From: CBDFHV01 sp965247705
GTDB taxonomy: Bacteria > Pseudomonadota > Alphaproteobacteria > Rhodospirillales > CAMCUA01
Direction: 5' to 3'
Assembly (NCBI GenBank): GCA_965247705.1
Contig: CBDFHV010000069.1
Coordinates: 1-64,000, forward strand
DNA length: 64,000 nucleotides
How positions within the stretch are numbered: position 1 is the stretch's first letter; the number at the start of each line of letters is the position of its first letter. The position numbers and the translations under genes are program-made. Below are positions 8,099 to 16,564 of this stretch, piece by piece. Below the pieces are notes generated by a model. That model was not told where the DNA came from, searched no databases, and saw only the letters and a program-made list of their open reading frames with translations.

Positions 8099-9154
8099 TC
8101 AAGACTCGGGCACGATGGTGAACAGGACCGTTTCCCGTTCCCGCCCGCGCAGTTGAACCGAACCCTTGGCGAGGGCTTCATACGAACCCGGCAGCCTGAC
8201 CCGGTCCAGGAGTTCGGCCGAGATCAGCAGCGGGCAGTCGAAAACCTTGCATTGCTGTTGGATCCGTGCGGCCGTGTTCACCGTGTCGCCGAAGTAGGAG
8301 ATCTCCTGCTTGTAGTCGCCGCATTCGCTGATGACCACCGGGCCGCCGTGCAGGCCGGCGCGAAAGGCAGGCACGGCGCCGAACCGGGCTTGGTATTCGG
8401 CGGCCTTCTCCTCCACCCGTTCGGCGATGGCGAAGTAGCAACGGATCGAGCGCATGTTCGGCGCCTCGGCGCGAAGGGGCCAGGTGATCACCACCTGATC
8501 CCCCACGTAGCGGTGGATTTCGCCGCCGTACTCGATGATCGGCTCGGTAATGTCGAAGAAGAACTGGGTGATCAAGGTCTGCACGCCGATGTCCCCGAGG
8601 CGTTCCGCCAGCGCCGTCGAATCGGCCAGATCGAGGAACATGAAGATCCTGTCTTCCTCAATGGGCGTGCGATAGCGGCCGAGAACGAAATTGACCAGGG
8701 TGCGCGCGCCGACGATGCGCACGATCTGAATCGACGCCTGAACAGCGGTGACGACGAGGAAGGCGGCGCCCATCACATTGTAGAATCGCGGCTCCGCCAG
8801 GAACGCCAGGGTGATGACGCCGTGCAGAACCACGCGGCCGAAGAACGCCGCGAACAAAACGATGCACATCAGAACGATCGACTTGACGGCGATCGTGGCC
8901 AGGAAATGCATGCGCCGAAGGGGCGCGCCATGGCGACTGGGATACAGAAACAGCTCGAAACCGAGAAACAGGGAAGCGCCGACGAACCAGCTGAACGCCT
9001 CGTGAAGAAGCGCGTTGGTATGATCGAGACCTTCCGGACCAGGGGTCTGGTAGGCGATGAACACGCCGGCCGAGACCACCAAGGCCACCAGGATCGCGAA
9101 CAGGCGCAATCGCCGAAGGGTCAGTCTGGACAAACGAATTCCCCGTTGGGGCAA
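8099..9154 (-). CDS. membrane-bound class III adenylate/guanylate cyclase
   Basis: 351 residues. Residues about 15 to 150 hold four or so hydrophobic helices. Residues about 165 to 345 form a class III nucleotide cyclase domain with the metal-binding Asp in FMFLDLADSTALAERLG, the second Asp in EIHRYVGDQVVITWP, and the GDTVNTAARIQQQC helix with the Asn and Arg expected for catalysis. It should make cAMP or cGMP at the inner face of the membrane; the purine specificity is not obvious. It is transcribed as a single gene between short gaps. Confidence 0.88.
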   Translation of the reverse strand: MPQRGIRLSRLTLRRLRLFAILVALVVSAGVFIAYQTPGPEGLDHTNALLHEAFSWFVGASLFLGFELFLYPSRHGAPLRRMHFLATIAVKSIVLMCIVLFAAFFGRVVLHGVITLAFLAEPRFYNVMGAAFLVVTAVQASIQIVRIVGARTLVNFVLGRYRTPIEEDRIFMFLDLADSTALAERLGDIGVQTLITQFFFDITEPIIEYGGEIHRYVGDQVVITWPLRAEAPNMRSIRCYFAIAERVEEKAAEYQARFGAVPAFRAGLHGGPVVISECGDYKQEISYFGDTVNTAARIQQQCKVFDCPLLISAELLDRVRLPGSYEALAKGSVQLRGRERETVLFTIVPES

Positions 9155-9164
9155 CCGCCGCTCC

Positions 9165-10013
9165 TCAGTTCAGGACCAACAAATGCGGATCGCCGCCGTT
9201 CTCGCCGGCCTCGAGACGGAGCGTGCCGGTCGTGACGTCGACGGCGTTCCGCCGGAGTTGCACGCCGGTGCGTAAATTTTGCGCCTGCAGGGATACCGGA
9301 CCCCGGTTGACCAATTTCGGGTCGAGGGGGATGTGAAGCGCCCCGCCCCGGCCCTTCGGCAGGACCAGGACCAGGGTTTCGGCCTCTCGCCGCGCATGGA
9401 CGAGGCGGCCCTCGTTTGCGTCCTCGGCGCCGGCAAGAGCCAGGGGCCGCCGGTCCGCGTTCAGGGCGGCGTATAGGGTACGGACCACATGGTAACTCAA
9501 GCGCGGGTTGTAGAGGCGGTCGACGACGCCGTTGCGCATGAAGTAGCCACGGTCGATATCGGCGAACACATCGGCGTATACGCTCAAGCCCGGCAGGGCG
9601 GCGGCGGCGAACAGGGCCTCGGACACCCGGTGGGCGAACCATACGTCGTCCTGGCGCACGGCCGCCGGGCTGTCGCCGCCCATGCGCAGTTGGACCGCGC
9701 CGGCGATGCCGGAGGACTCGCAGAGTTCGCCGATGGCGCTCAGGCTCTCCAGGACGGGTTCGTCGGGGGCGACAAAGAAGACGGCCCCATCGACCCCGTC
9801 GAGGGCGGCCACGGCGCGGATCTGGTCGCCCTCTCCGGCCGCGAAGCCATGGAACACCGCATGGTGGTACGCCTTGCCGGAACCGTCGTGGGCCACATTG
9901 CCGCGCAGCCGCGACAAATATAGCGGCACGCTAATTGCGCGGCGCAACACGGCCACCACCGAGGCCAGTGCCGCGGGGTCCTGCCACGGAACGATGACCT
10001 CCAGCGCATCCAC
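9165..10013 (-). CDS. hypothetical protein, probably the displaced C-terminal part of the metallophosphoesterase upstream
   Basis: From a GTG at 10013 this frame gives 282 residues of no recognised family, alpha/beta in its first half (ALEVIVPWQDPAALASVVAV) and strand-rich at the end (GGALHIPLDPKLVNRGPVSL). The same frame stays open and coding-like upstream of 10013, reading HHGHEYALFIHGFPDD across the 3' end of the neighbouring gene, with high GC at third positions. This suggests the two were one long protein split by a frameshift near 10090-10130. The GTG start is therefore only nominal. Confidence 0.5.
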   Translation of the reverse strand: MDALEVIVPWQDPAALASVVAVLRRAISVPLYLSRLRGNVAHDGSGKAYHHAVFHGFAAGEGDQIRAVAALDGVDGAVFFVAPDEPVLESLSAIGELCESSGIAGAVQLRMGGDSPAAVRQDDVWFAHRVSEALFAAAALPGLSVYADVFADIDRGYFMRNGVVDRLYNPRLSYHVVRTLYAALNADRRPLALAGAEDANEGRLVHARREAETLVLVLPKGRGGALHIPLDPKLVNRGPVSLQAQNLRTGVQLRRNAVDVTTGTLRLEAGENGGDPHLLVLN

Positions 10014-10042
10014 CAGCCCCGGGTCCCCGGCCAGGATCTCCG

Positions 10043-11281
10043 TCAGGCCATCGTCGGGAAAGCCGTGGATAAACAGGGCGTACTCATGGCCGTGGTGGCG
10101 CAGGCCCGCAGCCGCGCCCGCCGGTCCGGGTCGATCACGTCCTGGCGGGGAATTCGCAGCCGCCGCACGCCCATGTCCCAGAACGCCATCACCGGATAGT
10201 CGTTGCGGGCCTTCTTGCGGTCGAACTCCTCCGGGCCGCCGGTGGGCGCCACCTGCACTACTTCCATCCAGTCCTGGCGCATATCGAAACCCAGCGGCGC
10301 CCGCCAGTTCTCCAGCGGATGCAGGCCGTCGGGGGCGCCGCGGGCCACGGGCGGGGCGCTGTCGGGATCGGCGAGGGCGCCATATGTCCGGACAATTGTG
10401 CAGTAGTGTCCGCGCTCATGGATGTGAACAAGGAAGTAACCCGGCTTGTTGGCGTCGCCGCGCCCCCCTTCCATGGCCAGCGTCGGCGGACTACGCGCCA
10501 GCTCGCTGTAGTCCTGGCGGACCTGGGAGACGGCGGGCAGCAGGTAGTAGTCCGTGGCCTGGCGCCGGTGGTACCAGAAATTATGCACATGCCCGGTGAA
10601 CACCGCCTCGACCTGGTGGTCGTCGATCAAGGAAAGCAGCCATGCCCGCCCGGGCTGGGAGATATTGTCGTAGCTTTCCCCCTCGTCTTCATGGTTGACG
10701 AAGGGCGGGTAGTGCAGGTTGAGGACGATGCGGGCGCCCCGGTGCCCGGCCAGCCAGGTCTCCAGCCACGCCTTCTGCCGAGCCTCGCTGGGCAGCCCGG
10801 AACCGATGACCTGGGCGTTCAGGCATAGGAAGTGGCAGCCGGCGACCTCGAAGGCGTAGTGGTCGTCGCCGAAATAGTTCCGGTAGGTCTCGACGTGTTC
10901 CTCGCAGACCAGGGGTGCCGGCGCCCAGTCGTTCGCCTTGTCCCCCATGTCGTGATTGCCGGGCAGCACGTGGAGGGGATGCTTCAGCTCCGATACCAGG
11001 GCCCGGTAGCAATCGAAAGCCCGTTGGTAGAGGTTCGGGATCGACGGAAAAGGATTGATGATGTCGCCCAGGTGGAGGACGAAGGCGATGTCGTCGCGCA
11101 GGTTCATATCCCGGAACACATGGCGCATTCGCGGATTGTGCAAGGTATTGGCCACGAAGGGCGCCAGGGTCTCCCGCTCCCCCTGATTCACATGGGTGTC
11201 GGCGATGACCGCATAGGAAAAGAGGTGCTTCCCCAGGCGCTCCGACGCGACGTCCCGGGGCAGTTCCCGCGCGCCCTTCAC
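10043..11281 (-). CDS. calcineurin-like metallophosphoesterase
   Basis: 412 residues with the full metallophosphoesterase set: D-x-H in YAVIADTHVNQG, GD in VLHLGDIINPF, GNHD in HVLPGNHDMGDK, and GHVH in VFTGHVHNFWYH. These bind two metals and hydrolyse phosphoesters. No signal peptide. The ATG at 11281 overlaps the stop of the URO-D-like gene upstream. The last 35 or so residues (ACATTAMSTPCLSTAFPTMA) look out of frame, and the neighbouring frame reads more naturally there, so the true product may continue into the reading frame at 9165-10013. Confidence 0.82.
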   Translation of the reverse strand: MKGARELPRDVASERLGKHLFSYAVIADTHVNQGERETLAPFVANTLHNPRMRHVFRDMNLRDDIAFVLHLGDIINPFPSIPNLYQRAFDCYRALVSELKHPLHVLPGNHDMGDKANDWAPAPLVCEEHVETYRNYFGDDHYAFEVAGCHFLCLNAQVIGSGLPSEARQKAWLETWLAGHRGARIVLNLHYPPFVNHEDEGESYDNISQPGRAWLLSLIDDHQVEAVFTGHVHNFWYHRRQATDYYLLPAVSQVRQDYSELARSPPTLAMEGGRGDANKPGYFLVHIHERGHYCTIVRTYGALADPDSAPPVARGAPDGLHPLENWRAPLGFDMRQDWMEVVQVAPTGGPEEFDRKKARNDYPVMAFWDMGVRRLRIPRQDVIDPDRRARLRACATTAMSTPCLSTAFPTMA

Positions 11282-12279
11282 TGCGCCGCCACTTCGGGGG
11301 CGCGGCGCAAGGCCCGCAAGTTATCCACCGAGGTGCGGGCCACCTGGACCGAACATCCGGGGCCGAGCAGGAAGCCCCGGCCACCGGTCTGGCGGATGGC
11401 GTCGACGCCTTTCCCCAGTACGTCGTCGGGGCTGCCGGCGGCCAGGGTGGCGGCGTCGACTCCGCCGCCCAGAGCCCGCGTCGCGCCCAGGTCACGGCGC
11501 GCGGCGGCAAAGTCCGGGTTGTGGTCCGTATGGGTGTCCCAATGCACCACAGCGGCCGGGTAGTCGGCGAGGGCCGCGAGCTGGACCGCGTCCTCGCACA
11601 CATGAAGGAAGTTGCACCACAGGCCGCGGGCCTCGTTCATGACCCGCAGGTCGTGCTCCCCGGCCAGGTCACGATACGTCTCGGCCGGCAGCTTGTTGTC
11701 GTTGGCCCACTTGGTGGAGAAATAGATGCCGTCCACCCCGGCCTCGACCACCCGCCGCACGAACGCAGCGAAGGTATCGGCGAACACCCCGAAGGCGAAG
11801 CGCACGGCCTCCGGGTCCTCGGCCATGTGGCGCTTGAGCAGCCCTCCGTCCCGGTCCGCCAGCTTTTCGGCCACGTCCAGCGGCAGAAACACCGTCATGA
11901 TCAGGGGCACGTCCGCGGGCACGCCGGCCCGGATCAGTTCGATCAGGCGGATCTGTTCGGCCAGCGCCGGATCGTCCAGGCCGAGGGGCCGCAGCTTGCG
12001 CCAATCGGCCGCCTCGCGGATCGGCGTTCCAGTGCAGACGTGGCCCCGCGCCAGATCCGGCGAGGGCTCGAAGGCGTAGCCCCAGCCTTCCACGTGGTAG
12101 CTGGCCCGGGCGTGAATCTTCAGGTAGTCCCAGTCATACTCCGCCCGGAAACCGATCATGGTGTCGGCCAGGTCCTCGGCCGTGCACTCGCGGGTAAAGA
12201 AGTGGTCCCAGGCCCCCACGGGCACCCGGTCCACCGGCTGTCCACCAACGGCGGCCTCCACGCGTTGTCGACGGTTCAT
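11278..12279 (-). CDS. uroporphyrinogen decarboxylase (URO-D) family protein
   Basis: 333 residues of the URO-D/methyltransferase TIM-barrel superfamily: an N-terminal NRRQRVEAAVGGQPVDRVPV typical of these proteins, a middle TVFLPLDVAEKLA segment and a late GFLLGPGCSVQVART active-site-like strand. Family members include haem-pathway decarboxylase and corrinoid methyltransferases; this divergent version is more likely a methyltransferase or an unknown decarboxylase than HemE. Start 12279 has AGGAGA upstream; an ATG ten codons earlier lacks one. It overlaps the phosphoesterase start by four bases. Confidence 0.75.
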   Translation of the reverse strand: MNRRQRVEAAVGGQPVDRVPVGAWDHFFTRECTAEDLADTMIGFRAEYDWDYLKIHARASYHVEGWGYAFEPSPDLARGHVCTGTPIREAADWRKLRPLGLDDPALAEQIRLIELIRAGVPADVPLIMTVFLPLDVAEKLADRDGGLLKRHMAEDPEAVRFAFGVFADTFAAFVRRVVEAGVDGIYFSTKWANDNKLPAETYRDLAGEHDLRVMNEARGLWCNFLHVCEDAVQLAALADYPAAVVHWDTHTDHNPDFAAARRDLGATRALGGGVDAATLAAGSPDDVLGKGVDAIRQTGGRGFLLGPGCSVQVARTSVDNLRALRRAPEVAAQ

Positions 12280-12519
12280 TGCTCTTCTCCTGGCCGTGGT
12301 ATCCGCCATGCGAACTCATACGCCGGGGAGAACTCCAAAACTATCATCCCTTACGACCGCCACGCCGCCAAGACTTCATCCGCCATTCCCGCTCGGTGGA
12401 CGGCGGGTTGCCTTCCCGGCACCGCGCGGGCACCATGCCCCTTGAATTCGGGAGCCCACTTGTCTCTTGGGCTAACGCAAAGTGCCCGGATTCCTGACAA
12501 CGAACGGAGGAGACGTCTC

Positions 12520-13371
12520 ATGTTAATCAAACGATCAGTTGCTGCGCCGGCTGGCGCGATGGCGCTTATCATGGCCATCGCCGCGTCCCCGGCAGTCGCC
12601 CAGAAATCCAACTGGGACGAGATCAAGAACGCCGGAGTCCTAAAAGTCGGGGTCATGCCGGGCCGTCAGCCCTACATGTGGCAGAAGGACGGTAAGTGGG
12701 AAGGCTTCGCCATCGAGATGGCGCGTGGCGTCGCGCGGGCGCTCGAGAACGCGAACGCCATGAACCGACCAATCAAGGTCGAATGGAAGGAAACCACGTG
12801 GGGTACCGTGGTTCTGGACATTCAGTCCGGTAAGCTGGACGCCTTCTTCGGCATGAGCATTACCGATAAGCGCAAGAAAGCCATCGACATGTATGGCCCG
12901 CTCTATGCGCTGGCCCATGTCTACATCAACACGTCGGGCTTCAATCCCGGCGGCCGGTGGGAGGACTACAACAAGGCGGCGATCAAGGTGTCCGCGACAA
13001 CGGGCACGACGGACGAGGCGGCGGCCCGCAAGCTTTCGCCCAGCGCAACGATCCTGTCCATGCGCACGAATTCGGAAACCATCCTCGCCGTGCAGTCGGG
13101 CCGGGCGGAGGCGATGATTACCTCGGTGCTCGCCGGCCTGGACGCCATGCACAAAAACCGCAACTTCTCCAAGATGGTAATTCCGAAGCCGATGGTCAGC
13201 CTGCCGTCGGGGGGCGGCGCCCGCAAGGACAGCGACGGGCGCTTCACTACCTTTATGCAGGGTTGGGCGCACATGAGCCGGGAAAGCGGCTATACGAAGA
13301 AACTGATCCTGGAATCCGTCGCCAAGGCGGGCCTGAACCCCGACAACATCCCGCCCGAAATGGAGTTTTAG
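12520..13371 (+). CDS. ABC transporter periplasmic amino-acid-type substrate-binding protein
   Basis: 283 residues of the family 3 solute-binding fold. A signal peptide ends at ASPAVAQ near residue 28, followed by NAGVLKVGVMPGRQPYMWQK, the typical first strand for polar amino-acid binding proteins, and VVLDIQSGKLDAFFGMSIT in lobe 1. It would deliver an amino acid or related solute to an inner-membrane ABC permease, but no permease or ATPase gene is adjacent. The ATG at 12520 follows CGGAGGAGA. A 240-bp gap separates it from the divergent URO-D-like gene and must carry promoters for both, none of which I can pin down. Confidence 0.88.
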   Translation: MLIKRSVAAPAGAMALIMAIAASPAVAQKSNWDEIKNAGVLKVGVMPGRQPYMWQKDGKWEGFAIEMARGVARALENANAMNRPIKVEWKETTWGTVVLDIQSGKLDAFFGMSITDKRKKAIDMYGPLYALAHVYINTSGFNPGGRWEDYNKAAIKVSATTGTTDEAAARKLSPSATILSMRTNSETILAVQSGRAEAMITSVLAGLDAMHKNRNFSKMVIPKPMVSLPSGGGARKDSDGRFTTFMQGWAHMSRESGYTKKLILESVAKAGLNPDNIPPEMEF

Positions 13372-13433
13372 AGCAGCATCCGATCGTACGGAATCGCCTT
13401 CGGCGATCCGCACGGTCGAATAAAGCTGCTCTA
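13369..13433. terminator. imperfect hairpin TAGAGCAGC...GCTGCTCTA
   Basis: It begins inside the stop codon of the binding-protein gene. Outer arms TAGAGCAGC (13369-13377) and GCTGCTCTA (13425-13433) enclose a second interrupted stem ending in ATCGCC-TTC-GGCGAT. Together with the next hairpin it fills the space between two convergent genes, so a bidirectional terminator is the simplest reading. Confidence 0.55.
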
Positions 13434-13447
13434 ACACTTGAAGAATC

Positions 13448-13502
13448 GAGCAATATCCGACCACACGGAACCGAACCAGTTCCGTGTGGTCGGATATTGC
13501 TC
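13448..13502. terminator. perfect 24-bp inverted repeat, likely bidirectional terminator or REP-like element
   Basis: Arms at 13448-13471 and 13479-13502 are exact reverse complements (GAGCAATATCCGACCACACG and four more bases) around a 7-base loop. It shares the outer GAGCA/TGCTC ends with the hairpin just before it, which hints at a repeat family rather than two unrelated terminators. Confidence 0.6.
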
Positions 13503-13523
13503 TAACGGTCTAATCGGCTGCCG

Positions 13524-14444
13524 TCAGGACGCGGCGCGGCGCTGACTGGCTTCGACGAGGAGGCCGAAGCGGGTCAGCGCGTCGCGTATCCGGGCCTCGC
13601 CCTCGGGGCTCAGTCGCTCGACCGGTTCTCGTGGAAAACCAGCCGGGTATCCCAACATGTTGAGAGCGCCCTTGATCCCGGCGGGACGCGTATCGACGGC
13701 CATCAGGGTGTCGAACACGTGGGAGATGGCCACATGCAGGCGCCACTTCTCCTCTTTCGACAGGCTTGCGTGGCCCATGATCTTGCGGGCTTCCGGACCC
13801 CACAGTTCGGGACCGGTGGACAGGTAACCGTCGGCCCCCATTCCGAGGCCGGGAAGGATCAGGTGGCAGGCGCCCACCAGCACCGCCATGCGGTCGCCCA
13901 GAAGCTCCATAACCCGGGTAATGTGGAAAAAATCGTTGGAGGACTCCTTGAGCGCCACCACCGGCGCCACATCGCAGATGGCGACCATCATCTCCGGCGT
14001 CAGGCTGATGCCCGTGCGCGCCGGGTTGTTGTAGATCATGACGGGCAGCGGCACCGACTTGGACACCAGTTCGAAGCGCCGGGCGGCTTCCGAGATCGAA
14101 GCGCGCAGGACGTAGCTTTGGGGCTGCAGGCATATGCCGTCGGCGCCGGACTCGGCGGCGATGGTCGCCTGCTTGGTGGCAATGCGGGCGGTGATGCCGC
14201 CGCAGTTGACAAAGACGTTCGCCCGGCCCGCCGACTCCTTCTTGGCGATGCGTGTCACATCGCCCAGCTCGGCACCAGTCAGCGCCCAGCCCTCCCCATT
14301 GTCGCCGGCGACGAGAAAGCCGGCGGCGCCACAGTCCAGGTGCCACCGCAATATGGCCGAGAAAGCGTCGGGCATCAGGTCCCCGTTCTCGGCGAAAGGG
14401 GTCACCGGGGCCACGTACTGCCCGCGAACCACAATGTCTGTCAT
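13524..14444 (-). CDS. DapA/NAL-family aldolase (dihydrodipicolinate synthase-like), copy 1
   Basis: 306 residues of the DHDPS/N-acetylneuraminate lyase TIM barrel. The Schiff-base lysine is in VVALKESSND and the proton-relay tyrosine in PVMIYNNPARTG; substrate loop residues lie in GDNGEGWALTGAEL, where the usual GTTGE is changed to GDNGE. Members condense or cleave pyruvate adducts of sugar acids or hydroxy acids. The ATG at 14444 has GAGGACAGG upstream, so the earlier in-frame ATG at 14486 is rejected. A second homologue with the same (A)DNGE variant lies at 15638-16564, so the two probably act on related substrates; neither is likely the lysine-pathway enzyme. Confidence 0.87.
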   Translation of the reverse strand: MTDIVVRGQYVAPVTPFAENGDLMPDAFSAILRWHLDCGAAGFLVAGDNGEGWALTGAELGDVTRIAKKESAGRANVFVNCGGITARIATKQATIAAESGADGICLQPQSYVLRASISEAARRFELVSKSVPLPVMIYNNPARTGISLTPEMMVAICDVAPVVALKESSNDFFHITRVMELLGDRMAVLVGACHLILPGLGMGADGYLSTGPELWGPEARKIMGHASLSKEEKWRLHVAISHVFDTLMAVDTRPAGIKGALNMLGYPAGFPREPVERLSPEGEARIRDALTRFGLLVEASQRRAAS

Positions 14445-14614
14445 CGGCCTGTCCTCATGCAATCGGTGACGGCGGATCAAGTGCATACCGCCGGGCGTCG
14501 CCTGTCAACGCGACGACTGCATTCAGTTTTTCTCTGGCCTGGAATAATCGCCACGAGCCAAGGGCCAGGCGTGGATTGCGCCATCTGATCGTCCGTTGCC
14601 GAGGGTTGTGCTAT

Positions 14615-14923
14615 ATGACGGCGATGCGGAGAGACACGGCCCTTGAACGTTTGCGCCATGGCCGCGACCTGTTGGCCAGTCTCGGGGTGCGCCACCTCTA
14701 TCTCTACGGCTCGGTTGCCCGGGATGACGCCGATGGGGAAAGCGACGTCGACCTTCTGGTCGATCCTCGCGAACCGAATTTTACCGTTTTCGACTTGGTG
14801 GCGGTGCGCGACCAATGCGCCAGAATACTGGGCGCCCCGGCAGAGGTGCACGATTACGGCGGGTACGAGAGATTACAAGGGTTCCGGTCCCGCGTCGGCG
14901 ACGACATCGTCCGTGTCTTCTGA
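14615..14923 (+). CDS. mntA: MntA-type nucleotidyltransferase antitoxin
   Basis: 102 residues of the minimal nucleotidyltransferase fold. The active-site motif GSVARDDADGESDVDLLV matches the GSx10DxD signature. In MntA/HepT systems this enzyme neutralises HepT by adding AMP to a tyrosine. The reading frame ends 11 bp inside the HepT-type gene that follows, as is usual for such pairs. Start ATG at 14615 has only a weak ribosome binding site; MRRDTAL three codons later is an alternative. Confidence 0.85.
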   Translation: MTAMRRDTALERLRHGRDLLASLGVRHLYLYGSVARDDADGESDVDLLVDPREPNFTVFDLVAVRDQCARILGAPAEVHDYGGYERLQGFRSRVGDDIVRVF

Positions 14924-15269
14924 TGCCCCGAGGCACGGCCGGGCGCGATCGCCTCGCGGCGTGATCGCGGCGGCGGTGCGCGTCGGTCGGCGGGCTCTTC
15001 ACCTGGTCCAAGAAGATGACGAAGAGAGCTATCTCGCGAACGATGAACGGCAATTGGCTGTTGAACGGCTCCTGATCCGATTTGGGGAAGCCCTCAAGGA
15101 CGTTCCGCAGTCAACACTCGACGCCATAGATCCAGCGTTACCGTGGGCCGGTCCCAAGAGCTTTCGGGATATCGCCTCTCACTGGTACGAGGATGGGCTT
15201 GATCATCGACTGATCTGGCGAACCCTCGGGGTCGATCTGCCCCTCACGACACGACGGTGCAGACGCTGA
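14913..15269 (+). CDS. hepT: HepT-type HEPN toxin
   Basis: 118 residues from a GTG that overlaps the mntA stop. The C-terminal half carries RDIASHWY, an exact RX4HXY motif, the HEPN ribonuclease signature of HepT whose tyrosine is AMPylated by MntA. The helix AVERLLIRFGEALKDV is typical of DUF86 proteins. The toxin cleaves RNA and acts in the cytosol. The N-terminal 20 residues are Arg-rich and may not all be translated. The 3' end overlaps that of the convergent monooxygenase gene by 26 bp. Confidence 0.82.
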   Translation: MSSDAPRHGRARSPRGVIAAAVRVGRRALHLVQEDDEESYLANDERQLAVERLLIRFGEALKDVPQSTLDAIDPALPWAGPKSFRDIASHWYEDGLDHRLIWRTLGVDLPLTTRRCRR

Positions 15270-15537
15270 TCCACCGGTCGACAAGCATGTCGGCGTAGGC
15301 CGCGCGGACAGTGGGCATCCGGGGGGACTGTTTGTGCGCCTCCAGGGCCGCGTCGTCGGCGTAGACCTCGTAGACGAAGGCCCGGTCCGGATCGTCGGCG
15401 GCCATCAGGACATCGAACTGAAGGCAGCCCGCCTCTTCTTCGATGGTGCCCTCGGCATGGTCGCGGATGATCTTCTCGAAGGCCTGCCGCTGGCCGGGTT
15501 TCAGTTGGTATTCGACGATCAACGACACCTTGGCCAT
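15244..15537 (-). CDS. antibiotic biosynthesis monooxygenase (ABM) domain protein
   Basis: 97 residues forming a single dimeric alpha+beta ABM domain: SLIVEYQLKPGQRQAFEKII, the CLQFDVL strand and AFVYEVYADDAALEAHKQS. Such proteins are cofactor-free quinol monooxygenases or small stress-related enzymes; the substrate is unknown. A clear AGGAGG precedes the ATG at 15537. It is convergent with hepT and slightly overlaps it. Confidence 0.85.
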   Translation of the reverse strand: MAKVSLIVEYQLKPGQRQAFEKIIRDHAEGTIEEEAGCLQFDVLMAADDPDRAFVYEVYADDAALEAHKQSPRMPTVRAAYADMLVDRWISVCTVVS

Positions 15538-15637
15538 GAAACCCTCCTGTCACCGGGTTCAGCCGTTGTAGCCTGACTGGATTAACCTTGAAAGTGGCGC
15601 TACCCTATACCAAGAGGCACTGAACGGGAGATACGCC

Positions 15638-16564
15638 ACGGCCAAGCTCGCCCCCCGCATCCGCATTTCCGCCCCCGTTTCCCCCTTCACCGAGAAGGGC
15701 GACTTCATGCCGGACGCCTACGCCGAGCTGGTGCGCTGGTTCGTCGAGCGGGGCACCCGGGGCTTCCTCGTCGCCGCCGACAACGGCGAGCACTGGACCC
15801 TGTCCCTGGACGAGATCAAGCGGATCACGGAGATCACCATGAAGGAATCCGGCGGCACCATGCCGGTCTACGTGGGCGCCTGGGCGATCACCGAGAAGGA
15901 AGCCATCGAGCGCGCGGCTGCCGCGGCGGAAGCCGGCGCCTATGGGCTGTGCGTCAAGCCCCAGTTCTACGTCCATTCCTGGACCGACGCTTCCGAGGCC
16001 GACATCGTCGGCCGCTTCGAGGCCGTGGCCAAGGCCGTGCCCTTGCCGATGATGATCTACAACTCCCCCAACCGCACCAACGTCAACATCACTCACGACA
16101 TGCTGCACAAGATCTGCGACGTGGTGGAGGCGGACTGCCTGAAGGACACCAGCGGCGACCCGGCTTTCCTGCTGCAGCGGGTACTCCAGTTCCGCGACAA
16201 ACTGTCGGTGCTGGTCAGCGGCAGCTCCTTCTACACCGGCATGCTGCTGGGCGCCGGCGGCATGATCGCCACGGTCGCCGACCTCTTCGGCCACGATGCA
16301 GATAGGATCTTCGACTTCGAGTCCATGACCGAGGACGAACGCCGCGAGGAGATGGTCAAGCAGCTTGAACTGGGCGACTGCATCAACCTGCTGGGCACTA
16401 TCCCGGCGGCCTACAAGTGCGCCTGGAACATGATGGGCCTCCCCGCCGGCCACCTGCGCGATCCCTTGAAGCCCCTGACGCCGGAGCAGGAGGGAAAACT
16501 TCGTGCCATGATGACCAAGTGGGGCGTGCTCACGGCCGACCAGGCGGTTCGCGCGGCGGAGTGA
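15638..16564 (+). CDS. DapA/NAL-family aldolase, copy 2; apparent ACG start
   Basis: 308 residues if translation starts at ACG 15638. Catalytic Lys lies in ADCLKDTSGD and Tyr in PMMIYNSPNRTN; the loop AADNGEHWTLS parallels copy 1. The conserved first strand and loop (RIRISAPVSPFTEKGDF) lies upstream of the first ATG (15707), so an ATG start would delete part of the barrel. No ATG, GTG or TTG occurs in frame before it, but GGGAG stands eight bases ahead of an ACG codon. Either ACG initiates, or an ATG was mutated or misread. Function as for copy 1: a pyruvate-type aldolase or decarboxylase of unknown substrate. Confidence 0.85.
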   Translation, partial: TAKLAPRIRISAPVSPFTEKGDFMPDAYAELVRWFVERGTRGFLVAADNGEHWTLSLDEIKRITEITMKESGGTMPVYVGAWAITEKEAIERAAAAAEAGAYGLCVKPQFYVHSWTDASEADIVGRFEAVAKAVPLPMMIYNSPNRTNVNITHDMLHKICDVVEADCLKDTSGDPAFLLQRVLQFRDKLSVLVSGSSFYTGMLLGAGGMIATVADLFGHDADRIFDFESMTEDERREEMVKQLELGDCINLLGTIPAAYKCAWNMMGLPAGHLRDPLKPLTPEQEGKLRAMMTKWGVLTADQAVRAAE

